A DNA stretch of 64,000 nucleotides from Sphingomonas trueperi (GCF_011927635.1 NZ_JAATJB010000004.1:1-64000), one strand, 5' to 3'. Shown: positions 1-9,008, counted from the first letter of the stretch. Program-made: numbers and translations. The notes: generated by a model not told the origin, from the letters alone.

Positions 1-175
1 CAATTGCTCGGGTGGCATGCCACTCGGAAGGCGCCGACCAGAGATTGTGACATCTCTATCTGGCGGAAGAGTGACATTTGTACGTTGCGCTTACAGCCCA
101 CCCCCGAGCAAGGAACGATAATCAATATTATGTAAAGTTTTTAGTATCGACAGCGGAGGAGGAGACCTGCCTGCG

Positions 176-790
176 CTACTCGGTGCCCTCCGGCGCCTTC
201 GGCTCCAGCACCAGCACATTTCCTTCTACCCGCCAGCTATGCAGCCGCGACAGAAAGTTCATGCCGAGCACATCCAGATCGCCGAAATTCTGCGACACCA
301 CCACGCCCAGATCTTGCATCTTGAGCGGCCCGAGCGACACTTCCGCGATCCGCGCACGGCGCGCCGCCACGCTGCCATTGGCGGTCTCGATGATCGCCGG
401 CAGGCCTTCGGACGTCTGGATGTCGGCCTGCTTGGCGGTTTGCTCGGAGATCGCCGTGATCGTCGCACCACTGTCGATCAACATGCGGCGCTCGGCGCCG
501 TTGAGCGTGACGCGCGCCCAGAAATGGCCGTCAGGGCTCATCCGGATCCGCACCGTGTCGCCCTCGACGCGTTGGTCCTCGAGACCCAGCTTGGCGCTCA
601 GCGAAGACCAGGCCGCCGCCAGCTCATAGCGGTGCCCGACCGCGAACAGCACCAGCAGCACAATCGCCGCCCAGCCGAGCAGCGTCCGCAGGAACAGCCC
701 GAAGCCGATCCGCCGCACGGAGAGCGCGCTGACCACCAGCACCAGCGCGCCGATCAGCCAGACCATGTTGACGCCGTCGACACCGTTCAC
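176..790 (-). CDS. Retropepsin-like aspartic protease family protein (TIGR02281-type clan AA)
   Basis: About 204 residues. Two hydrophobic segments (about residues 9-26 and 33-52) anchor it in the inner membrane; the rest is a single retropepsin-like domain. The active-site motif LIDSGATITA (about 105-114) has DSG in place of the commoner DTG, and the family motif LGMNFLSRL lies near 174. One lobe means it should act as a dimer if proteolytic. The GTG start at 790 overlaps the stop of the upstream MBL gene as GTGA, implying translational coupling; an ATG eight codons later is possible. Function in these bacteria is not established; family membership is fairly sure. Confidence 0.85.
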   Translation of the reverse strand: MNGVDGVNMVWLIGALVLVVSALSVRRIGFGLFLRTLLGWAAIVLLVLFAVGHRYELAAAWSSLSAKLGLEDQRVEGDTVRIRMSPDGHFWARVTLNGAERRMLIDSGATITAISEQTAKQADIQTSEGLPAIIETANGSVAARRARIAEVSLGPLKMQDLGVVVSQNFGDLDVLGMNFLSRLHSWRVEGNVLVLEPKAPEGTE

Positions 791-1563
791 GCGTGCAACT
801 CCAGCCCGTCATAGCCCGGCTCGACACCGGCGGGCAGTTCGGCGGCGAGCGTGGCATAGTCCATGCTATGGTCCATGTGGACCAGCGCTGAACGCGCCGG
901 GCGCAGTTCCTCGATCCAGCCCAGCACTTGGCCCAGATGCGGATGCGTCGGGTGCGGTGCGCGGCGCAGCGCATCGACGACCCACACGTCGAGACCGGTG
1001 TAGAGCTGCCGCATCTCGGCGGTCATTGCATGGAAATCCGTGGCATGGCCGATGACCTTGCCACCGCTTTCGAAGCGCATGCCGGCCGAGGTTATCCCGC
1101 CATGCGGCTGGTCGACGACACGGACCGCGATGTCGCCGATCGTGAAACTGTCAGGCATGGTTTCAAGCGCGACTACCGGCGGGTAGTATTTTCCTCGGCC
1201 TTCAAAGATATAGGGGAAACGGCTGAAAAATTGTTCAAAGGTGAAGGGCCGGGCCAACCCGCGCACGGGCGTGCCGCTACGGGCATGCATGATCTGGCGG
1301 AGATCGTCCATGCCGTGGCAGTGATCGGCGTGATCATGGGTCCACAGCACCGCGTCGACATCGGAGACCTGCGCAGCGATCAGCTGCTCGCGCATGTCCG
1401 GGCTCGTGTCGACCAGCAGCGTCGTCGTCGCGCTGCGCACCAGCACCGAGGAGCGCGTCCGGCGGTTGCGCGACTCGTTCGGATCGCAGGCGCCCCAGTC
1501 GGGACCGATGCGCGGCACGCCCGAGGACGTGCCCGCGCCGAGAATGCGGATGCTTAGCGTCAA
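787..1563 (-). CDS. MBL-fold metallo-hydrolase (PhnP-like)
   Basis: About 258 residues. It has the metallo-beta-lactamase metal motif THDHADHCHG, an N-terminal SSGVP segment typical of the PhnP/lipoate-associated branch, and a late VVDALRR plus HMDH metal ligand. The start is a TTG at 1563 with AGGGGA seven bases upstream; the longer reading frame upstream has no family similarity. It is the last-but-one gene of the metG-tatD block, an arrangement common in Alphaproteobacteria. It is a cytoplasmic hydrolase, probably of phosphodiester or cyclic phosphate type; the exact substrate is unknown. Confidence 0.88.
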   Translation of the reverse strand: MTLSIRILGAGTSSGVPRIGPDWGACDPNESRNRRTRSSVLVRSATTTLLVDTSPDMREQLIAAQVSDVDAVLWTHDHADHCHGMDDLRQIMHARSGTPVRGLARPFTFEQFFSRFPYIFEGRGKYYPPVVALETMPDSFTIGDIAVRVVDQPHGGITSAGMRFESGGKVIGHATDFHAMTAEMRQLYTGLDVWVVDALRRAPHPTHPHLGQVLGWIEELRPARSALVHMDHSMDYATLAAELPAGVEPGYDGLELHA

Positions 1564-1582
1564 GGGCAGGTCCCCTGCCCGG

Positions 1583-2362
1583 TCACGCCAGCGTCTTGGC
1601 GAAGAGCGTGTGGAAGTTGGCGCGGGTGGCCTCGGCCAGCATCTCTGGATCCTCGCCGCGGAGTTGCGCCAGGAACGTGCAGGTGTCGACCACAAAGGCC
1701 GGCTCGCCGGTCTTGCCGCGATGCGGCACCGGCGCAAGGAAGGGCGCGTCGGTCTCGATCAGCAGCCGCTCCAGCGGCAGCGCGGCGGCGGTCTCCTGCA
1801 GGTCCTTGGCGTTCTTGAACGTCACGATACCGGAAATCGATATGTAGAAGCCGAGTTCCAACGCAATCTCGCCAAAGGCGCGGCTGGCGGTGAAACAATG
1901 GATCACGCCGGGGAAGGCCCCCTTCCCCATTTCTTCGCGCAGAATCTCGGCGGTGTCTTCCTCGGCGTCGCGCGTGTGGACGATGATCGGAAGCTGGGTC
2001 TCACGCGCGGCTGCCAAATGCGCGCGGAAGCTCGCGCGCTGCCGGTCGCGGTCGCTATGGTCGTAATAGTAATCGAGCCCGCTCTCGCCGATGCCGACCA
2101 CGCGCGGGTGCCGGGCGCGCTCGACCAACTTGGCAGTGTCGACATGCGGGTGGGTGTCCGCCTCGTGCGGGTGGATGCCGACGCTGGCCCAGACATCCGC
2201 CTCGCGCTCGGCGACGGCGATCACCTGGTCCCATTCATTCTCGCGCGTCGAGATGTTGAGCATCGCCACCACGCCGGCGTCGCGGGCGCGGGCCAGCACC
2301 TCGGGCTGCTGCTCGCCGAGACCCTTGTAGATCAGGTGGCAATGGCTGTCGGCGAGCTTCAT
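1583..2362 (-). CDS. tatD: TatD-family metal-dependent deoxyribonuclease
   Basis: 259 residues, normal for TatD/YcfH hydrolases of the amidohydrolase fold. The first metal motif DSHCHL is at residues 5-10, GESGLDYYYD supplies the Glu ligand, and HCFTAS and ETDAPFLAP are the characteristic downstream motifs. Family members have 3'-5' exonuclease or D-aminoacyl-tRNA-related activities. It overlaps the metG stop by four bases (ATGA), so the two are co-translated. The symbol is used in the broad TatD/YcfH sense. Confidence 0.92.
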   Translation of the reverse strand: MKLADSHCHLIYKGLGEQQPEVLARARDAGVVAMLNISTRENEWDQVIAVAEREADVWASVGIHPHEADTHPHVDTAKLVERARHPRVVGIGESGLDYYYDHSDRDRQRASFRAHLAAARETQLPIIVHTRDAEEDTAEILREEMGKGAFPGVIHCFTASRAFGEIALELGFYISISGIVTFKNAKDLQETAAALPLERLLIETDAPFLAPVPHRGKTGEPAFVVDTCTFLAQLRGEDPEMLAEATRANFHTLFAKTLA

Positions 2363-3864
2363 GCGTCCTCGGAAGCCTGGAGTTCAAGTCGCGGGAAGAT
2401 GGGGGTCGGCGGCGCAATCTTGAAGTCCGCGTCGCCTTCTGGACCCAGTTGCGCGAGCAGCTTGGCCGCAGAGGTCGGCACCACCGGTTCGATCGTCACG
2501 CCGAGGCGACGGATCGCCTTGAGCAGCGTACCGAGCACCGCGTGCATCCGCTCGGGATCGGTTTTGCGCAGCGTCCAGGGCGCCTGCGCGTCGATATACT
2601 GGTTGCAGGCGAACACGCCCGTCATCCAGGCCTCGACGCCCTGGCTCAGCGCCAGATCCTGGAAGGCGCGGGTGAAGGCGGCGCAGGCGGTGTCGACCTC
2701 GGTCAGAAGCACTGCGTCGGCCTCATCGGCGCGACCGGCCTGCACCGCGCCTTCGCAGTTCTTGGCGATGAAGCTCAGCGTGCGCTGGGCAAGATTGCCG
2801 AAGCTGTTCGAGAGATCGGCATTGGCGCGGGTGACGATCGCCTCGTCGCTGAACGTGCCGTCCTGGCCGAAGCTGACGTCGCGCAGCAGGAAATAGCGCA
2901 GCGCGTCGACACCGTAGGTCTCCGCCAGTTCCATCGGATCGACGACGTTGCCGACCGACTTGGACATCTTCTCGCCGCGGTTGAGCAGGAAGCCGTGGCC
3001 GAACACCTGTTTCGGCAGGGCAATGTCGGCGGACATCAGGAAGGCCGGCCAGTAGACGGTGTGGAAGCGGACGATGTCCTTGCCGATCAGGTGCAGATCG
3101 GCAGGCCAGTAGCGCGCCAGCCGCTCGGCATCGTCGGGGAATCCCGCGCCGGTCAGATAGTTGGTCAGCGCGTCGACCCAGACATACATCACATGGCCCG
3201 GCGAGCCCGGCACCGGCACGCCCCAGTCGAAGCTGGTGCGGCTGACGGAGAGGTCGACCAGACCGCCCTCGACGAAGCGCAGCACCTCGTTGCGGCGCGA
3301 TTCCGGCCGGATGAAGTCGGGGTTGGCGGCGTAGAAATCGAGCAAGGGCTGCTGGTATTTGGAGAGGCGGAAGAACCAGGTCTCCTCCTTGGTCCATTCC
3401 ACCGGCGTGCCCTGGGGCGAGAGCTTCTGGCCCCCTTCCCCTTCGACCAGTTCCTTCTCCTCGTAGAAGGCCTCGTCCCGGACCGAATACCAGCCCTCGT
3501 AGCGATCAAGATACAGGTCGCCCTTGGCCGCCATCTTCTCCCAGATTGCCTGGCTGGCGCGGTAGTGATCGGCCTCGGAGGTGCGGATGAAACGATCGCA
3601 CGAAATATCGAGTTTCTCGGCCATCACGCGGAAATAGCTCGACATTTCATCGGCGAGTTCGCGCGCGGTCATGTCGCGGGCGCGTGCCGTCTGCACCATC
3701 TTGAGGCCATGCTCGTCGGTGCCGGTCTGGAAGAACACGTCGCGACCCTGCTGGCGCTGGAAGCGCGCGATCGCGTCGGCGGCAATCATCTCATAGGCAT
3801 GGCCGATGTGCGGCTTGCCGTTGGGGTAGTGGATCGCGGTGGTGATGTAGAAGGGGTCAGCCAT
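2359..3864 (-). CDS. metG: Methionine--tRNA ligase
   Basis: 501 residues from the ATG at 3864 (MADPFYITT); the frame stays open 12 codons upstream but that part is not conserved in style. The class I signatures are HIGHAYE near residue 23 and KMSKSVGN about residue 300. The CxxC zinc knuckle of E. coli MetG is absent, as is the C-terminal tRNA-binding domain, so this is the short form usual in Alphaproteobacteria. It charges tRNA-Met in the cytoplasm. It lies between holB and tatD in one operon. Confidence 0.97.
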   Translation of the reverse strand: MADPFYITTAIHYPNGKPHIGHAYEMIAADAIARFQRQQGRDVFFQTGTDEHGLKMVQTARARDMTARELADEMSSYFRVMAEKLDISCDRFIRTSEADHYRASQAIWEKMAAKGDLYLDRYEGWYSVRDEAFYEEKELVEGEGGQKLSPQGTPVEWTKEETWFFRLSKYQQPLLDFYAANPDFIRPESRRNEVLRFVEGGLVDLSVSRTSFDWGVPVPGSPGHVMYVWVDALTNYLTGAGFPDDAERLARYWPADLHLIGKDIVRFHTVYWPAFLMSADIALPKQVFGHGFLLNRGEKMSKSVGNVVDPMELAETYGVDALRYFLLRDVSFGQDGTFSDEAIVTRANADLSNSFGNLAQRTLSFIAKNCEGAVQAGRADEADAVLLTEVDTACAAFTRAFQDLALSQGVEAWMTGVFACNQYIDAQAPWTLRKTDPERMHAVLGTLLKAIRRLGVTIEPVVPTSAAKLLAQLGPEGDADFKIAPPTPIFPRLELQASEDA

Positions 3865-3909
3865 GCCCGCCGCTTTAGGATGCGGCGCAGCAACGGGCAA
3901 CCTGTACGC

Positions 3910-4893
3910 TCAGCGACGCGCGAGCCGGGCCAGGATGCCGCTCATCTCGAACACCGTAGCGGTGGCGTCGAGCGACAGGCCGAGCGCCGCTCCCGCCAGC
4001 TCGCGCGCAGCGACATAAGCATCCAGCGCCGTCCGCATCGCCTCGCCCTCCAGCCGCTTGGCGCGGGCGGCGATGAAGCTGGGCGAACGCTCTAGGAATG
4101 CCTCGTAGCGCGGCTGGGCAGCCTTTGACCCGAGTTGGCGGCCGAGGCGCGTCCGCACGGAATTGTCCGGGTCACCGCGCTCGGCGAGCAGCGCCATGTC
4201 TGCCTCCAGCGCCGACAGGTCGAGCCCGGCAAAGCGCAGCGCACGGCCCGGCGACCCCTCGGCAGCCTCGACCAGCGCAGCAATCTCGATCTCGCTCGCC
4301 TCGGAGATCTGGCGGCGCAGCACCGTGGTCGTCTCGGCGTCGGACAGCGGCTCGAAGCGCAGCAGCCGGCAGCGCGAGCGGATGGTCGGCAGCAGCCGGC
4401 CGGGCGCATGGCTCACCAGCAGGAAGATCGTCCCCGCCGGGGGCTCCTCGAGGTTCTTGAGCAGCGCATTGGCGCCGCCACGCTCGAGGTCGTCGATCGC
4501 GTCGATGATCACCACCCGGCGCGGGCTGAGCGACGGCTTGGTCGCGAACAGCGGCTGGAGGCTGCGCACCTGCGCGATGCTGATCGAGCGAGCGAGTGCC
4601 TCGTCCGGCTTGTCGGCATCCTTGGGCAGCCGGGCAAGGATCTTGAGGTCCGGGTGGCTGCCCGCGGCGATCAGGCTGGCGGTGCGGGTGCTCTCCGGCA
4701 CGTCCCAGCCCGGCAGCAGACGATCGGGTTCGGCGGCCTCGGCCAGCATGCGCGCGGCGGCGATGCGGGCAAAGGCCCCCTTCCCCACGCCCTCCGGCCC
4801 GGCGATCAGCCAGGCATGGTGCAACGCGCCGCTCGCCATCGCGGCGGCGAGCGCGTCGCGGGCCTGGTTGTTGCCGATCAGGGCGTCGGCCAA
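3910..4893 (-). CDS. holB: DNA polymerase III delta' subunit (clamp loader)
   Basis: 327 residues, AAA+ clamp-loader fold. The Walker A-like GPEGVGKG is at about residues 32-39, a Walker B-like VVIIDAIDDL region near 130 and the SRC motif (TIRSRCRLL) near 170. It lacks the zinc-binding Cys cluster of gamma-proteobacterial homologues, as many alphaproteobacterial delta' subunits do. With DnaX and HolA it loads the beta sliding clamp. The stop of the upstream dacC is only five bases before the start. The tmk gene normally found between these two in Alphaproteobacteria is missing here. Confidence 0.93.
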   Translation of the reverse strand: MADALIGNNQARDALAAAMASGALHHAWLIAGPEGVGKGAFARIAAARMLAEAAEPDRLLPGWDVPESTRTASLIAAGSHPDLKILARLPKDADKPDEALARSISIAQVRSLQPLFATKPSLSPRRVVIIDAIDDLERGGANALLKNLEEPPAGTIFLLVSHAPGRLLPTIRSRCRLLRFEPLSDAETTTVLRRQISEASEIEIAALVEAAEGSPGRALRFAGLDLSALEADMALLAERGDPDNSVRTRLGRQLGSKAAQPRYEAFLERSPSFIAARAKRLEGEAMRTALDAYVAARELAGAALGLSLDATATVFEMSGILARLARR

Positions 4894-4898
4894 GGCGA

Positions 4899-6065
4899 TC
4901 AGGCCAGGTGGAGCAGCGACATGAGCCCTGCCCAGGCGCGGCCGAAAAAGCCTGCCTGGCCGACATCCTCGGCGGCGACCAGCGGCAGCATCTGCTGCGG
5001 CATGCCTTCGCCCTCGACGATCAGGTCGGCGATATGGTCGCCCTTCTTGAAGCCGGCCTTGACCGGGCCCTGGTAGACGATCTTGCCGGCCAGTTTCGGG
5101 CTAAGCCCCGAGGGCAGCGTGATGTTGAGGTCGCGCGGTGCGACGACGGCAACCTGATTGGCGGTGCCGCCCTGCACGTCGACCGTGCCGACGGTGCGAT
5201 CCTTCTTCACCACCGGCTTGGTGCTCCAGGCGGCAAAGCCCCAGCGCATGAAGCGCACCGATTCGTCGGCCCGGCCGCTATAGGTGTCGAGCCCTGCCAG
5301 CACCATCACCAAGCGGCGGCCGTTCTGCTCGGCCGAGCCGGTGAAGCCATAGCCGGCCTCCTCGGTGTGACCGGTCTTGAGCCCGTCGGCGCCGGGCACC
5401 TTGCCGAGGAGCGGATCACGATTGCCCTGCTCGATCGCGGCGCCCGCGCCCAGGGTCTTGCCCCAGGTGAAGCTCGGCAGCGAGTAGAAGGCCTTGTAGA
5501 GATCGGGGAAGTCGCGGATCGTCGCGGCGGCGAGATGCGCCAGGTCGCGCGCGGTGACATAGGTGCGGCCCTCGTCCGGCCAGCCGTTCGAGGTGCCGAA
5601 ATGGCTGTTGGTGAGGCCGATCTTCTTGGCCCGATCGTTCATCAGGTTGACGAAGCCCTCCTCCGTGCCGGCGATGCCTTCGGCCAAGACGACGCACGCA
5701 TCGTTACCCGAAAGGGTCACGATGCCCTTGAGCAGGTCCGCCACGGTCGGCTGCTCGCCGACGCCCAGGAACATGGTCGAACCCTGCGAGTGCCACTTCT
5801 TCCAGGTCTCGGGCCGCACCTCGATCCTCTGGTCGAGCTTGAGCTCGCCCTTCTTGATCAGGTCGAACGCGACATAGACCGTCATCATCTTCGCCATCGA
5901 GGCCGGCGGCATGCGGCGATCGGCATCCTTGGCGAACAGCACCGCGCCCGAGGACATGTCTTCCATGTAGGCGATCGGCGCGGGCGTCGGGAAATCCGGG
6001 CCGGCGGCCTGCAGCGGAGCGGCGATGGCGAGCGCCAGGAACGAGGCGGCGGCGAGCTTCTTCAT
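4899..6065 (-). CDS. dacC: D-alanyl-D-alanine carboxypeptidase (penicillin-binding protein 5/6 family)
   Basis: 388 residues from the ATG at 6065, giving a clean signal peptide (MKKLAAASFLALA, cleavage after AQ/QAA about residue 20). The penicillin-binding triad is complete: SMAK (Ser acylation site, about 54-57), SGN (about 118-120) and KTG (about 219-221). The C-terminal PBP5-associated beta domain and a terminal amphipathic segment (GRAWAGLMSLLHLA) suggest membrane attachment from the periplasmic side. It trims pentapeptides in peptidoglycan. It stands next to an RlpA/SPOR protein and a lytic transglycosylase, forming a cell-wall cluster. Confidence 0.95.
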   Translation of the reverse strand: MKKLAAASFLALAIAAPLQAAGPDFPTPAPIAYMEDMSSGAVLFAKDADRRMPPASMAKMMTVYVAFDLIKKGELKLDQRIEVRPETWKKWHSQGSTMFLGVGEQPTVADLLKGIVTLSGNDACVVLAEGIAGTEEGFVNLMNDRAKKIGLTNSHFGTSNGWPDEGRTYVTARDLAHLAAATIRDFPDLYKAFYSLPSFTWGKTLGAGAAIEQGNRDPLLGKVPGADGLKTGHTEEAGYGFTGSAEQNGRRLVMVLAGLDTYSGRADESVRFMRWGFAAWSTKPVVKKDRTVGTVDVQGGTANQVAVVAPRDLNITLPSGLSPKLAGKIVYQGPVKAGFKKGDHIADLIVEGEGMPQQMLPLVAAEDVGQAGFFGRAWAGLMSLLHLA

Positions 6066-6096
6066 GATGATCGGTCCAGAACGCGAGTAATTACCC

Positions 6097-6933
6097 CTAT
6101 CGGACCGTGGTGCGGCGCGCATCTCCGAACCCGGCCCGAACGGCCTCTGCCCGCGCCCGCTCCGCCACCGCCTCCGTCGCGAAGGGGCCGAGCTGGACGC
6201 GGTAGAGCCCGCCCCCTGCCTTTACGAAGCCGCGCAGCTTTTGGGCAAGCGCCTGTGCGCGTTCGGGCGAAGAAAGTGCGGCCACTTGCACCAGATAGCG
6301 GCCCTGGCCCGGCTTGGGGGGCGCGACCTTCGGGGTCGAGCGGGGTTTCGCCGGGGGCGCAACGCTCTCGACGGGGTGCGGGATGACGTCGACGATCGGG
6401 TCCGGCTGCGCGGGAGGTGGCAGAAGGGGCTCACCGATATCGGGCTGCGGCGGGAGCTGTAGTCGCAGGGCACGCAGCAGTGCGGGCGGCGAATCGATGC
6501 GCGGCTGCGCGGCACCGGCGCTGCGGAGCGCAGCCTGGTCCTCGGCAGAGGGTCGCACCGCACGGATGCGCACCGCCGCCAGCCGATCGGCGGGAACGCC
6601 GAGCTGGCTCGCGGCACCTTCGGAGAGTGCGGCGACCGCACCGGGAACCTCGGAGGTCTCCGCGATGCGAACGAGAATCGTGCGGCCGCTGTCGAGCGCG
6701 GTCACCTCGGCATAGCTTTCGGCCGGCAGGTTGGGGCTGACCGCCAGGGCGGCGGCGCCGAACGGCTGGACCGCGGCATAGCCCACCGCATCATAGCGTC
6801 CGTCGCCCGGCTGGCGCTCGGACGTGCCCCGGCGCCCGCTTGCGCCGGGCGTCGGGTCTGCGTCCTGTGCTCGGGCGCTCGTCGCTGCAAGCAGCGCCAG
6901 GGCAAGCGCGATCGGTCTAGCGTTCCACTGCAT
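6097..6933 (-). CDS. RlpA-like septal ring protein with C-terminal SPOR domain
   Basis: 278 residues. There is a signal peptide (about 1-22, ending SARAQ), then a DPBB-like segment (about 48-130, GYAAVQPFGAAALA and SGRTILVRI), a proline-rich linker (about 155-205) and a SPOR domain (about 208-278, GRYLVQVAALSSPERAQAL). SPOR domains bind denuded septal glycan. The classical catalytic Asp/His of active RlpA cannot be recognised, so it may be structural. Its start overlaps the end of mltB by 17 bases, and dacC follows 31 bases after its stop: one cell-wall operon. Confidence 0.87.
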   Translation of the reverse strand: MQWNARPIALALALLAATSARAQDADPTPGASGRRGTSERQPGDGRYDAVGYAAVQPFGAAALAVSPNLPAESYAEVTALDSGRTILVRIAETSEVPGAVAALSEGAASQLGVPADRLAAVRIRAVRPSAEDQAALRSAGAAQPRIDSPPALLRALRLQLPPQPDIGEPLLPPPAQPDPIVDVIPHPVESVAPPAKPRSTPKVAPPKPGQGRYLVQVAALSSPERAQALAQKLRGFVKAGGGLYRVQLGPFATEAVAERARAEAVRAGFGDARRTTVR

Positions 6934-7954
6934 CGGCGAGCAGGCCTACCGACAAAGCGTAAAAATTCGAGCAATTATAGTCGAGGATCACGCGGTAATT
7001 GCCGGTGAGGAGATAGGCAGTTGCGCCCTGCCCGTCGGGCTCCAGCAGCGTCGCCAGCAAGTTGTCCCCCGGCCAGGCGCGGCCCTGCGGGACGACGCCC
7101 AGCGCCCGCCACTCCGCCATCGTCTTCCACTGGCTCTGGCGGCCATGGACGCGCGGGCAGCGCGGGCTCGTGGTGCGGTTCGAGATCAGGCGGCGGTCGA
7201 GCGACGCGGGCACGGACACGGCGAAGCCCCAGGGCACGCCTGCGCGCCAGCCGGCATTGACGAAATAGTTGCCGATCGAGGCGAGCGTGTCGGCATCGCT
7301 GTTCCAGATGTCCGCCACCCCGTCGCCGTCACCGTCGCGGGCCAGGCGCAGATAGACGCTGGGGAGGAATTGCGGCCCGCCGAACGCGCCCGCCCAGCTG
7401 CCGACCAGCTTCTCGCGCGGCACGCCGCGGTCGATCATCTTGAGCGTGGCGATGAACTCGTCGGCGAACAGCGCGCGGCGGCGGCCCTCATAGGCAAGGC
7501 TGGCCAGCGCCCGCGGCAGATCGAACCCGCCCATCACCCGGCCGTAACTGGTCTCGTGCCCCCAGATCGCCACCATGATCGATTCGGGGACACCGGTCTC
7601 GCGCTCGATCGCCGAGAGCCGCCCGCGGGCACGCAGATAGGCGGCGCGGCCGCGAGTGATGCGATCGGCATCGACATGGCGGGCGCGATAGGGCGCGAAG
7701 GCGGGGACCGGGGCATTCGGGCTGCTCTCCGGCTGCTGGCGATCGAGCTCGACCACGCGGGCATTGTAGGTGAGCGTCGGGATCACCGCATCGATCGCGC
7801 GGCGGCTCACCCCAGCGGCGGCGGCCTGGGCTGCGAGGGTCTGGAGGTAGCTTTGAAAGCCCGCCTCGTCCTGCGCCAGCGCAGGGGTTGTCGGCACGGC
7901 AAGGGCAATGGCGAGGCCGGCAATCCCGGCGAGATACGAGCGAATACGCGACAT
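6917..7954 (-). CDS. mltB: Lytic murein transglycosylase (MltB/SLT_2 family)
   Basis: 345 residues from the ATG at 7954, chosen because it yields a signal peptide (MSRIRSYLAGIAGLAIALA, cleavage near AQ at 28). The Slt35-type catalytic Glu sits in IWGHETSYG, with GAFGGPQFLPS and the DGDGVADIWNSDAD segment typical of the family. It cleaves the MurNAc-GlcNAc bond in the periplasm to give 1,6-anhydro ends. It appears to lead the mltB-rlpA-dacC-holB run. No lipobox is seen, so it is probably soluble. The exact Mlt subclass is inferred. Confidence 0.92.
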   Translation of the reverse strand: MSRIRSYLAGIAGLAIALAVPTTPALAQDEAGFQSYLQTLAAQAAAAGVSRRAIDAVIPTLTYNARVVELDRQQPESSPNAPVPAFAPYRARHVDADRITRGRAAYLRARGRLSAIERETGVPESIMVAIWGHETSYGRVMGGFDLPRALASLAYEGRRRALFADEFIATLKMIDRGVPREKLVGSWAGAFGGPQFLPSVYLRLARDGDGDGVADIWNSDADTLASIGNYFVNAGWRAGVPWGFAVSVPASLDRRLISNRTTSPRCPRVHGRQSQWKTMAEWRALGVVPQGRAWPGDNLLATLLEPDGQGATAYLLTGNYRVILDYNCSNFYALSVGLLADAVER

Positions 7955-8040
7955 GGCCCGGCTGTTGCACAGCCGCGCGCCCACAGAAAGCCCGCGCGCC
8001 CGTCCGATACGACGAAAACCGCGTCCGGTGGCGACCAAAG

Positions 8041-8074
8041 GAAAAACACCGGCCGCGCGGGGCACGACCGGTGT
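8041..8074 (-). terminator. Rho-independent terminator of the PEPxxWA-CTERM gene
   Basis: On the minus strand ACACCGG (8068-8074) pairs with CCGGTGT (8046-8052) across a GC-rich loop and is followed by a run of five T (8042-8046). It lies 43 bases after the stop of the sorted-protein gene and before the mltB start. Confidence 0.65.
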
Positions 8075-8116
8075 CCTTCGATCCAGCGCACCCGGGAGGG
8101 GTGCGGCAGGCGTGGT

Positions 8117-8665
8117 TCAGGCGAACGCGACGCGTGCGGTGTTGCGACGGCGCAGCGCACCGCCGACGAACGCGAAGCCGCCGATCATCATCGCCCAGCT
8201 GGCGGGCTCGGGAACCGGGGCGAAGGTCGCCTGGGCGCCGTACGAGCCGTTGCCGCGCGACATGCCCTTGATCACGATGGTGTTTTCCTTGCCAGCGATG
8301 ATCGGCACGTCGTTGGCGAAGACCGCCTCGTTCAGGCCGCCATAGGTGCCGGTCAGCGCAACGCCGTTGAACACGACCGAGAACAGGTCGAGATCATTGG
8401 CAGCCTTGAGCTTCACCGCGCTAGTGTTGATCGAGGCGCTGCCCGTCAGATAGGCCGGCAGGGTGAAGGTGTAGATGTGCTCGAAGTCGCCGGCCTCGAT
8501 GCCCGACTTGCCGAAATCGGCCGAGTAGGTGCCGTCGGTACCCGGAGCGATGTTCATGTTCGCGCCGGTGTAGTTGGTGGTGACGACCGTGGTGGCCTGC
8601 GCCGCGCCCGAGAAGGAGACGACGGCGGCGATGGCGCCGAGTGCCGGAAGAAGCTTGTTGATCAT
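8117..8665 (-). CDS. PEPxxWA-CTERM sorting domain protein (FxDxF-like)
   Basis: 182 residues. A signal peptide (MINKLLPALGAIAAVV, cleavage near AQA about 23) precedes a beta-rich secreted domain with the FEHIYTFTLP segment characteristic of FxDxF-type PEP-CTERM proteins. The C-terminus has PVPEPASWAMM, a hydrophobic helix and an RRR stop-transfer, the sphingomonad PEPxxWA exosortase/sorting signal. It is expected to be processed and displayed or secreted together with exopolysaccharide. The ATG at 8665 is chosen for the signal peptide. It has its own terminator, so it is monocistronic. Confidence 0.9.
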   Translation of the reverse strand: MINKLLPALGAIAAVVSFSGAAQATTVVTTNYTGANMNIAPGTDGTYSADFGKSGIEAGDFEHIYTFTLPAYLTGSASINTSAVKLKAANDLDLFSVVFNGVALTGTYGGLNEAVFANDVPIIAGKENTIVIKGMSRGNGSYGAQATFAPVPEPASWAMMIGGFAFVGGALRRRNTARVAFA

Positions 8666-8918
8666 AAACCCTCTGTTTTCGCTGGAGCCGAAACGATTGC
8701 TGGAAGCCCCTTCCGAACTAGCCGCCGGCGCGCCGGCTTCAACAAGCCGTTGGTCCCGAACGGGGACCCCGTCCCGGTCCGGAACAGCGGAAGGGCGTGC
8801 GTTTACGATGTTTGTCGCTTGGCCGCTCGCGACTCGAATGTGACAGGTCCGTGAACACCGCGCCGCACTGGGATGGATTGATCCGGCCGCCAACTCGGAC
8901 TAGGCGCTGGCGTCGTAC

Positions 8919-9008
8919 GGAGGGGTGGCCGAGTGGTTTAAGGCAGCGGTCTTGAAAACCGCCGTGGGTGCAAGCTCACCGTGGGTTCGAATCCCACCCC
9001 CTCCGCCA
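8919..9008 (+). tRNA. tRNA-Ser (anticodon UGA)
   Basis: 90 nt including an encoded CCA. The acceptor GGAGGGG pairs with CCCCTCC, discriminator G. The anticodon loop CTTGAAA places TGA at 8953-8955. A long variable arm (GTGGGTGCAAGCTCAC region) identifies a class II tRNA, and GTTCGAATC is the T loop. A P4-type integrase begins 160 bases downstream, so the 3' end is probably an attachment site. Confidence 0.98.
8987..9008 (+). other. Putative left attachment core (tRNA-Ser 3' end)
   Basis: The last 22 bases of tRNA-Ser match 18 of 22 bases at 30268-30289. The last 15 (8994-9008) match 30275-30289 with one mismatch (C at 9003, T at 30284). Tyrosine integrases of the DUF4102 class commonly integrate at tRNA 3' ends and regenerate them. 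The match is imperfect and CC-rich, so chance cannot be excluded. Confidence 0.45.

Noticed and set aside
1..175. Possible gene or RNA at the left edge
   Set aside because: No supported frame, tRNA fold or repeat; it is downstream of the minus-strand retropepsin gene and cut by the window edge.
2449..4095. 548-codon plus-strand open frame across metG and holB
   Set aside because: It lies opposite well-supported genes, has no family motif and reflects the third-position GC bias; the same holds for other long antisense frames such as 4908-6386, 6824-8854, 10987-12096, 39979-42282 and 45671-48241.
8087..8105. CGCACCC-GGGAG-GGGTGCG hairpin after the PEPxxWA gene as its terminator
   Set aside because: No T run follows; the hairpin at 8046-8074 with five T residues is the better terminator.
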